A stretch of DNA of 64,000 nt from Oceanobacillus caeni (GTDB taxonomy: Bacteria; Bacillota; Bacilli; Bacillales; Amphibacillaceae): the NCBI RefSeq assembly GCF_019037185.1, contig NZ_JAHHXM010000008.1:48335-112334 (forward strand), written 5' to 3'. Positions 34,803-45,800 of this stretch are shown here, piece after piece (the stretch's first letter is position 1; every line of letters begins with the position of its first letter). The notes beneath the pieces are model-generated. The model was not told the DNA's origin and searched no databases. It was given only the letters and a program-made list of their open reading frames with translations. The position numbers were made by a program, and so were the translations under genes.

Positions 34803-36092
34803 GACATCCTCTCGGCATTAAAATACCGAGCTTCCAAAGTGGAAACCTCTTAAAAGGAGGCGGAAGCGGTTCACTAGGGTGGGAGCTTGTCTCACGACAA
34901 TCCCATGTTGTTCCATTTCTGACCCACCTTCCAACATGACCGCCATACCCCATGCCACTTGGGGCTCCTAGGTTGGATTGTACCAACTAGGCACTTGGTC
35001 TATAACACGAACCTATCTCACGACTGTTCCGTGTTACCCCGCCAAGCTTGTGCTACGTGCAATATTATTTGCAGCATTCAAATCAGCATGACACGTATAA
35101 TTACATTTTACGCAGTGGAATTTAATACCATTGCGATTTTTCCTTTCTGCATGACCGCAACATCCGCAAATTTGGCCTGTTTGATAAGGGTTAATATCTA
35201 CAACTGGGATATTGTATTTTGAAGCCTTTTCTTTGATGAACTGTTTTAATTGATAGAAAGACCACGAATGAATGGTTTTATCTGCTCTCTTCATGCTACG
35301 ACATGTTTTTCAAATATCGTCTAATGCTTCCATTTTTATGATTGGGTTATCAAATTGTAGAGAGAGATCTACTATATCTTTGGCTAGTTTTCGGTTATAA
35401 TCTTTCATCCACTGTCTTTCTTTTTTACCTATACGTTTCATGACGCGCAGCGCCTTTGCTTTACCTAACGAACGTCGTAGGGAACGAAAATGACGTCGCA
35501 TATAACCGACTTCTTTACCAGAGAAAAATTGTCTTCTACCACTAAGAAGCTCAGAGACGACCGCAATATGTCGCAACCCTAAGTCCACACCAATAGATGT
35601 ATAGTTTTCAAAGATGCGTTTATGTTTCTTTCCAAAGTCTAGTTCTGAACTTATTTGTATTGGAATCGCCACATACCAATGTTTCCCTTTACGTAACAAT
35701 TCCATGGTTCCACGAAATCCTTTCCTTTTTTGCGTTAAAAATGGAAAAAACGTTTGTACATCTTTTGTTTCTACTACTGGCAGTGCCTTTTTCCCCATAT
35801 TTGAGGTAAAGGCAATGTACCATCTTCCGTTTTTCTCTATGGAATTCCAATTTTGATTATTTATTTTCACGCCAAGTGATTCTTTAAAAACAGGAATCGT
35901 CGCTGCTCTCCCCTTTTTATAATCAGAAACAGCTTTTTTTGCGCGTCGTAGCCATATTTTCACCTCCATATGGGAAATTTTAACAAACACACGTTCGGTT
36001 ATCAACCTAAAAGGCCTTGGATAACAAAGTTGTTCAAAAAATAAACTTGGCATTCATCCCCTCATTAAAATAAGGGGCGTTCTGCCAAGTTC
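34803..36092 (-). mobile_element. IS200/IS605-type element (tnpB only), defective
   Basis: About 1.29 kb inserted in an antitoxin gene, as shown by alignment to the intact copy at 29 kb. Both ends have subterminal hairpins with the same loop CATTAAAATA: CTCGG/CCGAG at 34811-34830 and CCCCT/AGGGG at 36058-36077, typical for this family. There is no tnpA and no target duplication. The flank on the upstream side is TTTA(C), in line with the short AT-rich target of such elements. Confidence 0.8.
35034..36053 (-). pseudogene. tnpB: RNA-guided nuclease TnpB, interrupted
   Basis: Two frames in one phase, split by a single TGA at 35310-35312. Before it: SIGVDLGLRHIAVVS (first catalytic Asp) and IIKMEALDDI (catalytic Glu). 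After it: HSWSFYQLKQFI, the zinc fingers CGCCG and CVKCNY, and CHADLNAANNIA (third catalytic Asp). A CGA to TGA change would explain the stop. The N-terminal part also looks too short compared with usual TnpB of about 370-400 residues, so the protein is probably dead. Confidence 0.85.
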
Positions 36093-36097
36093 GTAAA

Positions 36098-36140
36098 CTA
36101 GAAACTCCAACAGCTTTTGTAGCAGGAATCTTAAACGACC
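36098..36140 (-). pseudogene. Antitoxin gene fragment beyond the IS element
   Basis: Matches the stretch encoding KIPATKPVGISN of the intact antitoxin, in line with the fragment ending at 34802. The N-terminal ribbon-helix-helix half is gone. Confidence 0.65.
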
Positions 36141-36283
36141 ACCTGCTAAAGCAGATGTAATACGTCATAGACGAAAATTCCATTGTTGCTAAATTCCATT
36201 GTTGCTAAATTCCACGCTTGTCCATGTCGAATCATATAGTTGATTCATAAACTATTATATATTCACAGGAAGGAGGGGGTTCT

Positions 36284-36394
36284 ATGGGCTACGAAGGTGG
36301 CGGATATGGTATGGGAGCAGGATTTGCATTGATCGTTGTACTTTTCATCCTGCTTATCATTGTTGGTGCTTCATATGTTGGGGGTGGATATTAA
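36284..36394 (+). CDS. YjcZ family sporulation protein
   Basis: 36 residues: a glycine/tyrosine-rich head ([13 protein letters not shown]), one membrane helix ([19 protein letters not shown]) and the tail GGGY. This is the YjcZ/SscA type of tiny spore coat or assembly protein in Bacillus. AGGAGGGGG ribosome site seven bases before ATG. Followed by a hairpin terminator. Strong sign of an endospore former. Confidence 0.85.
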   Translation: MGYEGGGYGMGAGFALIVVLFILLIIVGASYVGGGY

Positions 36395-36402
36395 TCCTTA
36401 AA

Positions 36403-36425
36403 GAGAAGTGTTTATCGCACTTCTC
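36403..36425 (+). terminator. Terminator of yjcZ-like gene
   Basis: GAGAAGTG and CACTTCTC form a perfect 8-base stem with a 7-base loop, followed by T-rich sequence. Confidence 0.7.
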
Positions 36426-36561
36426 ACCTTATTTATTTTTTCATCGTTTTAGAACCCTGAGTGGCAATATATCTTTCATCTTCTATTTATAATCACAACT
36501 CACTATTCTTACTAATCAATCCTATAAATATATGCACCAATTACTCGAGTACATTAGGTCG

Positions 36562-36846
36562 CTAGGACTCTTTATACGTAACTAAAAAAGGGGTAAACAA
36601 AGAGCCGATTATAAAAATAAAAAAAGCTATACCAAGTGTCACAATAATATTGCTAAAAGGGGACAGGAAGTGACCAAAGATTAGCATTGGAAGAATAGTG
36701 AAAGAGACAAAAATGAACCTACTAGGAATCGTTATCTTATGTATCGTATTGCATTCGTTACATTTAATAGGTTTATAATTCCAAAACAAAGATTTATAGA
36801 TTCTACTCCAGCTAAATTCTGCATTACAGTTCTCACAACTTTGCAA
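36562..36846 (-). CDS. Cys-rich membrane protein (cxxc_20_cxxc type)
   Basis: About 94 residues. CENC, then 20-odd residues, then CNEC form the paired CxxC knuckle (SCENCNAEFSWSRIYKSLFW and YKPIKCNECNTIH) of the TIGR04104-like small proteins; two membrane helices follow (FIFVSFTILPMLIFG and NIIVTLGIAFFIFIIGSLF). TTG start at 36846 fits the family N-terminus and has AGGTG upstream; an ATG at 36867 is possible. Function unknown. Confidence 0.7.
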   Translation of the reverse strand: MQSCENCNAEFSWSRIYKSLFWNYKPIKCNECNTIHKITIPSRFIFVSFTILPMLIFGHFLSPFSNIIVTLGIAFFIFIIGSLFTPFLVTYKES

Positions 36847-37029
36847 AACATAACACCTCAATTTCACTTTCTAATTTTCCCCATTGACCATATTCTGCCT
36901 TTATTAATTTGCAATTGTTAGGGAGGCAGTAACTTGCTCTCCTTTTTAATTCTCTAATATATGCTGCCGTTTTCAAAGTAACGTCCCCTTTAGTTTTAGC
37001 ACGCTTTTTTTCACAACATAACCTACAAC

Positions 37030-37305
37030 TTATAACAACGCTTCTATTGGAAATGCAATTACTATTCCTAATGGTATGGATAACCACATGATATTAATGG
37101 ATGTATGAAATTTTCTAGGAAAGAGAAAGAGAAACAGCACACCAACTAACCATATTGCTAAAACAAAGAAGAAGAATGGAGCTACAAATGTGTCATCCGT
37201 ATAATTCTCCGCAATTGTTCCAGAAGCGAAAAATGTAGATACAAAAAGTGCAATAATTCCACTAAAAACAGTATGGAAAACAATAGTCGTCTTGTTAATT
37301 TTCAA
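37030..37305 (-). CDS. Small three-helix membrane protein
   Basis: 91 residues: helices at about 8-30, 42-62 and 70-88, with FLFPRKFHT between the last two. TTG start, weak AAAGGA upstream. It follows an overlapping-length 41-residue gene by seven bases, suggesting a small operon. Unknown function. Confidence 0.5.
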   Translation of the reverse strand: MKINKTTIVFHTVFSGIIALFVSTFFASGTIAENYTDDTFVAPFFFFVLAIWLVGVLFLFLFPRKFHTSINIMWLSIPLGIVIAFPIEALL

Positions 37306-37312
37306 AAATTAA

Positions 37313-37438
37313 TCAATCCTTTTCTTTTATTTGCTTTAGTAATTCAATTATTTCTTGTTGTTGTTTATATCGTTTTCTAAGCTGCCCTTCTATTGATAAA
37401 AGAGTCATAACTATTACGATAAAACCTAAAAGTACCAA
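37313..37438 (-). CDS. Small membrane peptide, 41 residues
   Basis: VLLGFIVIVMTLLSI is one membrane helix, followed by a basic coiled helix (QLRKRYKQQQEIIELLKQIK). TTG start with GGAGGG nine bases upstream. The layout matches many small Bacillaceae peptides and the 48-residue gene at 12811-12957. Confidence 0.5.
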   Translation of the reverse strand: MVLLGFIVIVMTLLSIEGQLRKRYKQQQEIIELLKQIKEKD

Positions 37439-37614
37439 ACTACAACGCCCTCCACTCTCACTCTTTCTTTTCAACCCTACCTTCACTGTCCATCACATTA
37501 AGTACGATTGAACCTAAAAAAACGTTTCATGACTAGAACAATACTGCACTTAACACAACAAGTAAACTCGACAACCCCCTGTCCATCCATTGCGCCTAAT
37601 AGTTGAGCAAAAAA

Positions 37615-37809
37615 CTATTTCGACTCCATTGAAAAAGTTTCTTCTTTTCCTTTCCCCCATTCTATCGTCACTTGGATAGGTGTGTCTGTATCAGTAATCG
37701 CACAACCTGAGCATTTAGATGGAAACTTAACAGTTGCACCTTTGTATTCACTTTCATTTAAGACCGTTTCACCATCATTTATAACAATTTTTAAATTCTC
37801 AATTACCAT
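37615..37809 (-). CDS. Hypothetical small protein, start uncertain
   Basis: 64 residues from the first ATG, beta-rich, with a C-x2-C-like pair (KCSGC) and WGKGKEETF. Coding-like sequence in the same frame runs upstream (EYVFGYKKAKKD) without a start codon, while a good ribosome site plus ATG near 37868 is in another frame. A 5' frameshift is possible. Confidence 0.45.
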   Translation of the reverse strand: MVIENLKIVINDGETVLNESEYKGATVKFPSKCSGCAITDTDTPIQVTIEWGKGKEETFSMESK

Positions 37810-37871
37810 ATCTTTTTTTGCCTTTTTATATCCAAAAACATATTCCCCAATTTCTGTTGAGGTTCATACAA

Positions 37872-38201
37872 CTAATCCCCCTTTAAATTCTTGAGTTATC
37901 CTTATTCAACAACTGCCCAACAGATTGATAACTCATTTTTAGTGAGACATTATCCCACATTATATTTATTTAGATCATCCACAATGATTGAAAGCATTAT
38001 TTTATTCCGCTATTTGGTAATCCTTTATCCTATTACTTTGCCATTATATGTTACTACGGATTGGGAAAAGTAAAGTTTCACTATATCTGGGCTGGTCAAG
38101 AATTGAAAAAAATATTGAACCAATAAAAAGGGCTGAACCCTTATATATAGGATTCAGCCTAAAATCTTGATTGGTTTTCTAAATCTGGTCTTATTAAGCA
38201 A
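37872..38201. other. Intergenic stretch with hairpin repeat
   Basis: About 330 bases without a supported gene. Its only clear feature is the hairpin at 38131-38159 near the end of the pps pseudogene. Confidence 0.4.
38131..38159. repeat. Hairpin related to dispersed repeat; terminator of pps
   Basis: GGCTGAACCC and GGATTCAGCC pair with a T run on the minus strand. It lies 43 bases after the pps stop, so it can be that gene's terminator. Arms resemble the copies at 26552 and 52141, but the loop differs. Confidence 0.55.
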
Positions 38202-40801
<2,600 letters not shown>

Positions 40802-40946
40802 CCAATCTCCCCTATCCATTAATGTATTGTTGATTCTAACAGTAGGGAATGAAAATAAATAGTCTATATTTGCTATTTTTTATATGCTATAATTTAATTA
40901 GGGAAAGATTAACTTAACACAACATAAGCTGATTCACCGGTTCATT

Positions 40947-41858
40947 TTAATCTTTAATTACCACCGAATTCCATTCACAAACGATAGATAATTGTCCATC
41001 ACTTAACTGTCCCATAATTGTTCCATTCATTTTTTCCATAAAGCTCTTCACAATCGACAAGCCTAGTCCAGTACTTTTGCCAGAACGTGATTGATCTGCC
41101 CTATAAAACCGGTCGAACATGAAGTCCACATCCTGTTCAGTCAAGGAATGTGCATCATTTTTTACAACTAGTGCAACCATAAAATCTCGTTCCTCAAGAC
41201 TTATAATAATATTTCCATCTGAGTGAGAAATGGCGTTGGAAATTAGATTTTCAATGACTCTCGTAACTGCTGACTCATCAGCCATTATAAATACATCGCT
41301 TTCAGGTATGTGAATGGTGGGTTCCATATTCCTCTCATAAAAACGGTCATAAAAACTCATCAAGACATCTATTGTTATGCTCCTCAGATTGATTCGTTCA
41401 GACTTTAGTTGATGATCTGTAGACTCGATAATACTCAACTCAAAAAAGTCCTTTAACAACATCTCCAGCCTTTTTGCTCGTTTGTTTGCAATAGATAATA
41501 ATTCTTTTCTCTCAGCAGCTGTAACATCATCTTCCTCAGCCATCTGAATATATCCTAAAATAGAAGTTAATGGAGTTCTCAAGTCATGGGATATATTAGC
41601 AATTGCTTGTTTCTGTTCCCTTTCAAATCTGACTCTCTTTCTATTCTCAGACATGTATAAATCAATAAGTTTATTAATTTCCAACCCTAGACTTTCCACA
41701 TCTTTATCCAAAAGAGCCATATGTATTTTTTTGTTAGTTTTTCGATCATTATAGATTTTTAACTGCTTACTTATGTTTTTCACTTCTTTTTTTAAAGCAA
41801 ATAAGCGAGTGAGTAAAAAAACTGTTATTAAGAATATGAATATGACTACATAAAACAT
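40947..41858 (-). CDS. Sensor histidine kinase
   Basis: About 303 residues. One N-terminal membrane helix (VVIFIFLITVFLLTRLFAL) with almost no external domain, a HAMP-less linker, then HisKA with IANISHDLRTPLTSILGY (phospho-His) and HATPase with NLISNAISHSD and STGLGLSIVKSFME. Intramembrane-sensing type, often tied to ABC exporters of antimicrobial peptides. Last gene of the ATPase-permease-kinase operon; partner regulator is at 43651-44340. Confidence 0.9.
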   Translation of the reverse strand: MFYVVIFIFLITVFLLTRLFALKKEVKNISKQLKIYNDRKTNKKIHMALLDKDVESLGLEINKLIDLYMSENRKRVRFEREQKQAIANISHDLRTPLTSILGYIQMAEEDDVTAAERKELLSIANKRAKRLEMLLKDFFELSIIESTDHQLKSERINLRSITIDVLMSFYDRFYERNMEPTIHIPESDVFIMADESAVTRVIENLISNAISHSDGNIIISLEERDFMVALVVKNDAHSLTEQDVDFMFDRFYRADQSRSGKSTGLGLSIVKSFMEKMNGTIMGQLSDGQLSIVCEWNSVVIKD

Positions 41859-41882
41859 GGTTCCCACCCGCTTACCTATATA

Positions 41883-42650
41883 TTATTTAATTTCTTTTCT
41901 ATTAAAATAGAATACTCCACATAAAGTAACAATTATTATCGTTACTACCCCAATAAGCATGGACTTTATGATTTCACCTTTTGTCATGGTGTATTTAAAT
42001 ACTTCGCTAAATTGCTGAAAGATAGAATTCTCATATACCATCTCAATCAACGGCGGCTTAGAAAGTTTTTCAACTGCATACATCACGATTGTGAATAAAA
42101 TAGAGATAATAATTGTTTTTCCACTATCATCCGTAATAATGGATAATAACATAATAATAGCAGTATAACCTAGAAATTGAAGTGTAAATAACCCATAAGC
42201 TCTCCCTAAATACATCAAATTAGAACTATCTATTATATCTCCGTGTCCAGTTAAGATGACCAAAATGATAGCTGTTACTAATGGAATCAGTATTGTAACA
42301 ACGATGGCGCCCAGTGAAAAGATAAAAGACTTTGCCATAAAAATAGTTGATCTTTTATTACCGCTTATTACCTGATTTTTAATTACACCGCTTTGTGAGA
42401 ATTCGATTGAGATAAAAAATCCAGCGAGTGTGCTGACAATTAAGTTGAAAAATAGAGGGACTGTAAAGATTGATAAAGCATTTAATTCGCTTAATCCAGC
42501 AGTATCAAATGAAGTTTCATTAATTTGCCACCAGTCAATTATAATGAGGTAATGTAACAAAGTACTTAATACTATTATGGTTAGTAATAAAACCCAAAAT
42601 GTCTTATTCCGTTGTAATTTGAACATTTCGGCTCTAATAAGATTAGTCAT
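41883..42650 (-). CDS. ABC-2 transporter permease
   Basis: 255 residues, six helices; start IRAEMFKLQRNKTFWVLLLT is typical of BcrB/LanE/G-type immunity permeases. Overlaps the ATPase gene by four bases and precedes the kinase by 24. With the ATPase it probably removes a peptide antibiotic or lipid-active compound from the membrane. Confidence 0.8.
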   Translation of the reverse strand: MTNLIRAEMFKLQRNKTFWVLLLTIIVLSTLLHYLIIIDWWQINETSFDTAGLSELNALSIFTVPLFFNLIVSTLAGFFISIEFSQSGVIKNQVISGNKRSTIFMAKSFIFSLGAIVVTILIPLVTAIILVILTGHGDIIDSSNLMYLGRAYGLFTLQFLGYTAIIMLLSIITDDSGKTIIISILFTIVMYAVEKLSKPPLIEMVYENSIFQQFSEVFKYTMTKGEIIKSMLIGVVTIIIVTLCGVFYFNRKEIK

Positions 42651-43567
42651 TCCTTATGGCCCCCTACTAATTTTGAAAAATAACTTTCAAGACTATCACC
42701 ATTTTGCGAGAGATGTTCGATAACAAGACCATGATTTGTTAGTGCACGTGAAACGTTACGTACATCATCGAGATACTTGTAAAGTTTTAATGTACCATCT
42801 TGCATCACTTCAAAATCAGTCGTTGATAGATTCTGTTCCAGTACGGTTGCACCCATTATCGGATCATCAACCTTTATTCTTAAATGTTGTCTGCATTTTT
42901 CATCCAGTTCTTTAGCAGTAAGCTCTTCAAGTAGTTTACCTTTATGAATGATTCCGAAACTGGTTGCGAGAAGATGGAGTTCACTTAATATATGGCTTGA
43001 TATTAAAACGGTTAATCCCTTTTCACGGTTTAACTTTTTTATTAATTCCCTCAACTCAACAATTCCCATTGGGTCCAATCCATTTGTTGGCTCATCAAGA
43101 ATTAAGAATTCAGGATCGCTTAATAAGGCAATCGCAAGACCAAGCCTTTGCTTCATTCCAAGTGAAAAATTTTTTGCCTTTTTCTTTCCAGTATTAGAAA
43201 GTCCGACAAGCTCCAATGTTTCTTGGATACAAACACTTCCAGGAATGCCTTTTTGTAATCGATGGACTTCTAAATTTTCATAGGCACTCATATTCGGAAA
43301 AAGAGCAGGATTCTCGATAATGGCGCCCATTCTTTTTTGTGCATTAATTAGCTCATTTCGATTATCATTTCCAAATAACTCTATTGAACCGCTTGTTGGG
43401 AAGGCAAGCCCCGTTATTAAACGTAGCATCGTTGATTTACCTGCACCATTTTTACCAATGAATCCGTAAATTTCACCTTTTTTAATGGAGATATTAACCT
43501 TTTCAAGGGCAAAATCATTTGTATACTTTTTTGTTAGCTTATTCGTTCTTAGAATATATTCATCCAT
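42647..43567 (-). CDS. ABC transporter ATP-binding protein (BcrA-like)
   Basis: 306 residues. Walker A GKNGAGKST, signature SLGMKQRLGLAI, Walker B FLILDEPTNGLDP, H-loop SSHILSEL, and a C-terminal extension of about 90 residues as in BcrA and lantibiotic immunity ATPases. GGAGGG before the ATG. Operon upstream region carries four CTTAAG-type half-sites, a likely target of the neighbouring response regulator. Confidence 0.9.
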   Translation of the reverse strand: MDEYILRTNKLTKKYTNDFALEKVNISIKKGEIYGFIGKNGAGKSTMLRLITGLAFPTSGSIELFGNDNRNELINAQKRMGAIIENPALFPNMSAYENLEVHRLQKGIPGSVCIQETLELVGLSNTGKKKAKNFSLGMKQRLGLAIALLSDPEFLILDEPTNGLDPMGIVELRELIKKLNREKGLTVLISSHILSELHLLATSFGIIHKGKLLEELTAKELDEKCRQHLRIKVDDPIMGATVLEQNLSTTDFEVMQDGTLKLYKYLDDVRNVSRALTNHGLVIEHLSQNGDSLESYFSKLVGGHKE

Positions 43568-43615
43568 TAATTTATCCCTCCATAATTGTTCACCAGTCCA
43601 GTATGGTCTCTAAAA

Positions 43616-43655
43616 CTTAAGAAAGGATTAAGACAAATCTTAAGAAAAACTTAAG
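43616..43655 (-). promoter_or_regulatory. Four-site operator of the ABC-kinase operon
   Basis: CTTAAG (43616), ATTAAG (43627), CTTAAG (43639) and CTTAAG (43650) are spaced 11, 12 and 11 bases. Downstream, on the minus strand, CATACT (43605-43600) could be the -10, ten bases after the last site. The same spacing recurs at 45020-45059. OmpR-type regulators bind tandem sites about one helix turn apart. The last site overlaps the 3' end of the regulator gene. Confidence 0.65.
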
Positions 43656-44340
43656 TTTTCATACGATATCCCATCCCCCATATCGTTTCTATATATTCTT
43701 TATTCGGATTTGCCTTTAAGAGCTTATTTCGCAAATTACTCATGTGAACGTTAACCGTGTTGTCATCCCCATGAAAAGGCTCGTCCCATACACTTTCGAA
43801 TAAATTAGATTTAGAAAAGACTTTTTTAGGTGTAGTCATTAGAAGCTTTAATATCTTGTATTCTCGAACGGTTAACGTGATTTCTCCCCCTTCTACATAA
43901 ACGGCCTTTGTTTCCAAATCAAGATGAATACCATTGTGAGTTAATACTTGTTTAGGAGTTTCATTCGTACGTCTATATCTACGAAGGAGCGAATCAATGC
44001 GAGCAGATACCTCATCAACATCAAAAGGTTTAGAAATAAAGTCATCCGCACCTGATCTTAAACTATTAATTTTTGTTTCCTTTTCACTTTTTGCTGAAAT
44101 AATAATAACTGGAATCGAACCTTTTTCTGTTATTTTTTCAAGAATTTGTTCACCGGCCATACCTGGAAGCATTAAATCAAGTAAAATTAAGTCCCAATTC
44201 TGTTTATCTAAATAAATCAGAGCCTCTGTACCAGAATAAGCAGGTTGTGGATGATACTGGCTCTTTTTTACAATTCGGCATAATAATTGGTTAATATCAT
44301 TGTCATCTTCAACAACTAAAATATTGATCGTCTGATTCAC
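43651..44340 (-). CDS. OmpR/PhoB family response regulator
   Basis: About 230 residues. Receiver domain: ILVVEDDND (acidic pocket), LILLDLMLPG (phospho-Asp), VIIISAKSE and ISKPFD. Winged-helix output: LTVREYKILKLLM, VWDEPFHGDDNTVNVHMSNL, IETIWGMGYRMK. GTG start at 44340 with AAGGAAG; the ATG further up lies in another gene. Co-transcribed with the peptidase gene; likely controls both its own operon and the ABC-kinase operon through the CTTAAG arrays. Confidence 0.9.
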   Translation of the reverse strand: MNQTINILVVEDDNDINQLLCRIVKKSQYHPQPAYSGTEALIYLDKQNWDLILLDLMLPGMAGEQILEKITEKGSIPVIIISAKSEKETKINSLRSGADDFISKPFDVDEVSARIDSLLRRYRRTNETPKQVLTHNGIHLDLETKAVYVEGGEITLTVREYKILKLLMTTPKKVFSKSNLFESVWDEPFHGDDNTVNVHMSNLRNKLLKANPNKEYIETIWGMGYRMKT

Positions 44341-44380
44341 TTTAACTTCTTCCTTTTCGTTTAATTTATTAGAAGATGGA

Positions 44381-44959
44381 TCACAATTCGGCTGGTATAT
44401 ACTGAACAGGAATAGGCAATTTATTCCCTTCCTCTTTACTAGCATAAGCCCTTAAATTTCCTTTATACACCAGTTGCAATTCAGTTACTTCTTGAAATTC
44501 ATCTGGCGCTATTAGTGATAGTGGCTTTTCAAAATCAATGATGTTACATTCTTTTAGCACTGAAGCAACAAACTGAGAACAGAATAATGCTTTTTCTCTT
44601 TCTATTGGGTTTTTACATATAAACCCGAATAAACCTAAAAAGTTATAGCGATAGTATTCCTTATGTCCTTCGATCTCCTGTATATAACGCTTCATGTTTT
44701 GCATTTGAATTTCTGTAACTGTAAGGGAATAAACCGCACAATCTGCTTCTTTAAATATACCTTGTCTCACATCTTCTTTTACAAACCCCCCATTGAATGG
44801 GTTGCAAACCTTTTTTCTTCCAAAACTATATACTTCTGATAATTCAGAGTCAAAAGATATTGATGCATGGTTATAAGGTTTCTTTGTATATAGCTTTATC
44901 AACTTTGTAAAAAATGTACCAGTATCCGTTAAAAGAATATACACCTTTCTCTCTGTCAT
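44381..44959 (-). CDS. Permuted papain-like (YiiX/NlpC-type) cysteine peptidase
   Basis: 192 residues, no signal peptide. KKPYNHASISFD carries the presumed histidine and ALFCSQFVASVLKECN the cysteine, the order of circularly permuted NlpC/P60 or YiiX/YycO-like enzymes. These cleave or modify cell-wall peptides or lipid-linked substrates; the substrate here is unknown. Start at the second ATG (44959) after AGGGG. First gene of the operon with the response regulator (41-base gap). Confidence 0.7.
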   Translation of the reverse strand: MTERKVYILLTDTGTFFTKLIKLYTKKPYNHASISFDSELSEVYSFGRKKVCNPFNGGFVKEDVRQGIFKEADCAVYSLTVTEIQMQNMKRYIQEIEGHKEYYRYNFLGLFGFICKNPIEREKALFCSQFVASVLKECNIIDFEKPLSLIAPDEFQEVTELQLVYKGNLRAYASKEEGNKLPIPVQYIPAEL

Positions 44960-45019
44960 AATCATTCCCCTTGTCTGTTACCATAGAAATAATTGATATG
45001 TTCAATTTACATACCAAAA

Positions 45020-45059
45020 CATAAGAAGACCTTAATAGATTCCTTAAGAAAACCTTAAG
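45020..45059 (-). promoter_or_regulatory. Four-site operator of the peptidase-regulator operon
   Basis: CATAAG (45020), CTTAAT (45031), CTTAAG (45043) and CTTAAG (45054) are spaced 11, 12 and 11 bases, the same as at 43616-43655. The flanks also match (AAGAAAA between the last two sites, then CTTAAGTTTT). TAAATT (45009-45004, minus) sits ten bases after the array, like CATACT in the other operon. Confidence 0.65.
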
Positions 45060-45162
45060 TTTTTTAGAATAGTCATGTAGGGGATATTAGAGAACGTAGG
45101 GAATACCTTGATGTATATACAGTGGGATTATAAAGGAATAGAATAAAGGATGATTTGATAAA

Positions 45163-45415
45163 ATGTTAAAAACCTTATTGGGGAAGGATTGGAAGGAATG
45201 GAAGGAATGCATAACGCTACAAGGATAAACATCTAATATTTTAACATATGCCCTTACATTTATTGAGGTAACAAAGAAAAGTATTTCGCCTCATAGAATG
45301 AGTATTGTCTACACACTTGGACACGAAAGAGCGAAACAATACGAATATACACTCAATTAAGTGAAAAATTAGACTATGATTCTACAACAAATCTTTTTGA
45401 TGGGAAAGAGAGTAA
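45163..45415 (+). pseudogene. Gene relic, unknown family
   Basis: ATG 45163 (AAAGGATG upstream) reads MLKTLLGKDWKEWKECITLQ and hits an in-frame TAA, then continues coding-like (LTYALTFIEVTKKSISPHRM, GHERAKQYEYT) and shifts frame to QLSEKLDYDSTTNLFDGKES. A hairpin terminator follows. At least one stop and one shift; I do not recognise the parent. Confidence 0.4.
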
Positions 45416-45440
45416 CGATAATGTCTCGTTACTTTCTTTT
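45411..45440. terminator. Hairpin terminator
   Basis: AGTAACGA and TCGTTACT form a perfect stem, extended by GAAAG/CTTTC, and T-rich sequence follows on the plus strand. It fits the end of the relic at 45163. Confidence 0.6.
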
Positions 45441-45530
45441 AATAACCCCCCCTTTAACACGGTAAGCGACTTCCTTACGCACAGCATCCTCCTTGTCCGG
45501 CAACCGCATCTGTTAACTTACAATTTTCTA

Positions 45531-45752
45531 CTAAGCACAACAATAAATAGCTTTATCAAAAGCATCTTCCGGTATATATATGATTCCATCTCTTATCTCA
45601 TATGGTATATCATTATTTTCTAACAGTTCAGCAACATTGCCATTTGTCTTTTCTCCCCACTCTATGTATTCTTCAGTATATTCTTTTTGGCACGCAGCTA
45701 AAGTCGCGAAAAGAATAATATAGCAAAGTATTAATACTAGAACCTTCTTCAA
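45531..45752 (-). CDS. Small lipoprotein
   Basis: 73 residues. Signal peptide with lipobox LAAC; mature part about 53 residues (EYIEWGEKTNGNVAELL, IPYEIRDGIIYIPEDAFDKA) ending in Cys-Cys-Ala. Resembles small Bacillus lipoproteins of unknown role. GGGGGG ribosome site. Confidence 0.7.
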   Translation of the reverse strand: MKKVLVLILCYIILFATLAACQKEYTEEYIEWGEKTNGNVAELLENNDIPYEIRDGIIYIPEDAFDKAIYCCA

Positions 45753-45800
45753 ATTATCTCCCCCCTGAATATTTTTATATACAAATTAAATTCGAAACAA

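Noticed and set aside
36833..37087. Minus-strand frame of 84 codons between the Cys-rich and membrane genes
   Set aside because: Overlaps the better-supported gene at 37030-37305 and lacks a ribosome site; parts look coding-like, so a relic is possible.
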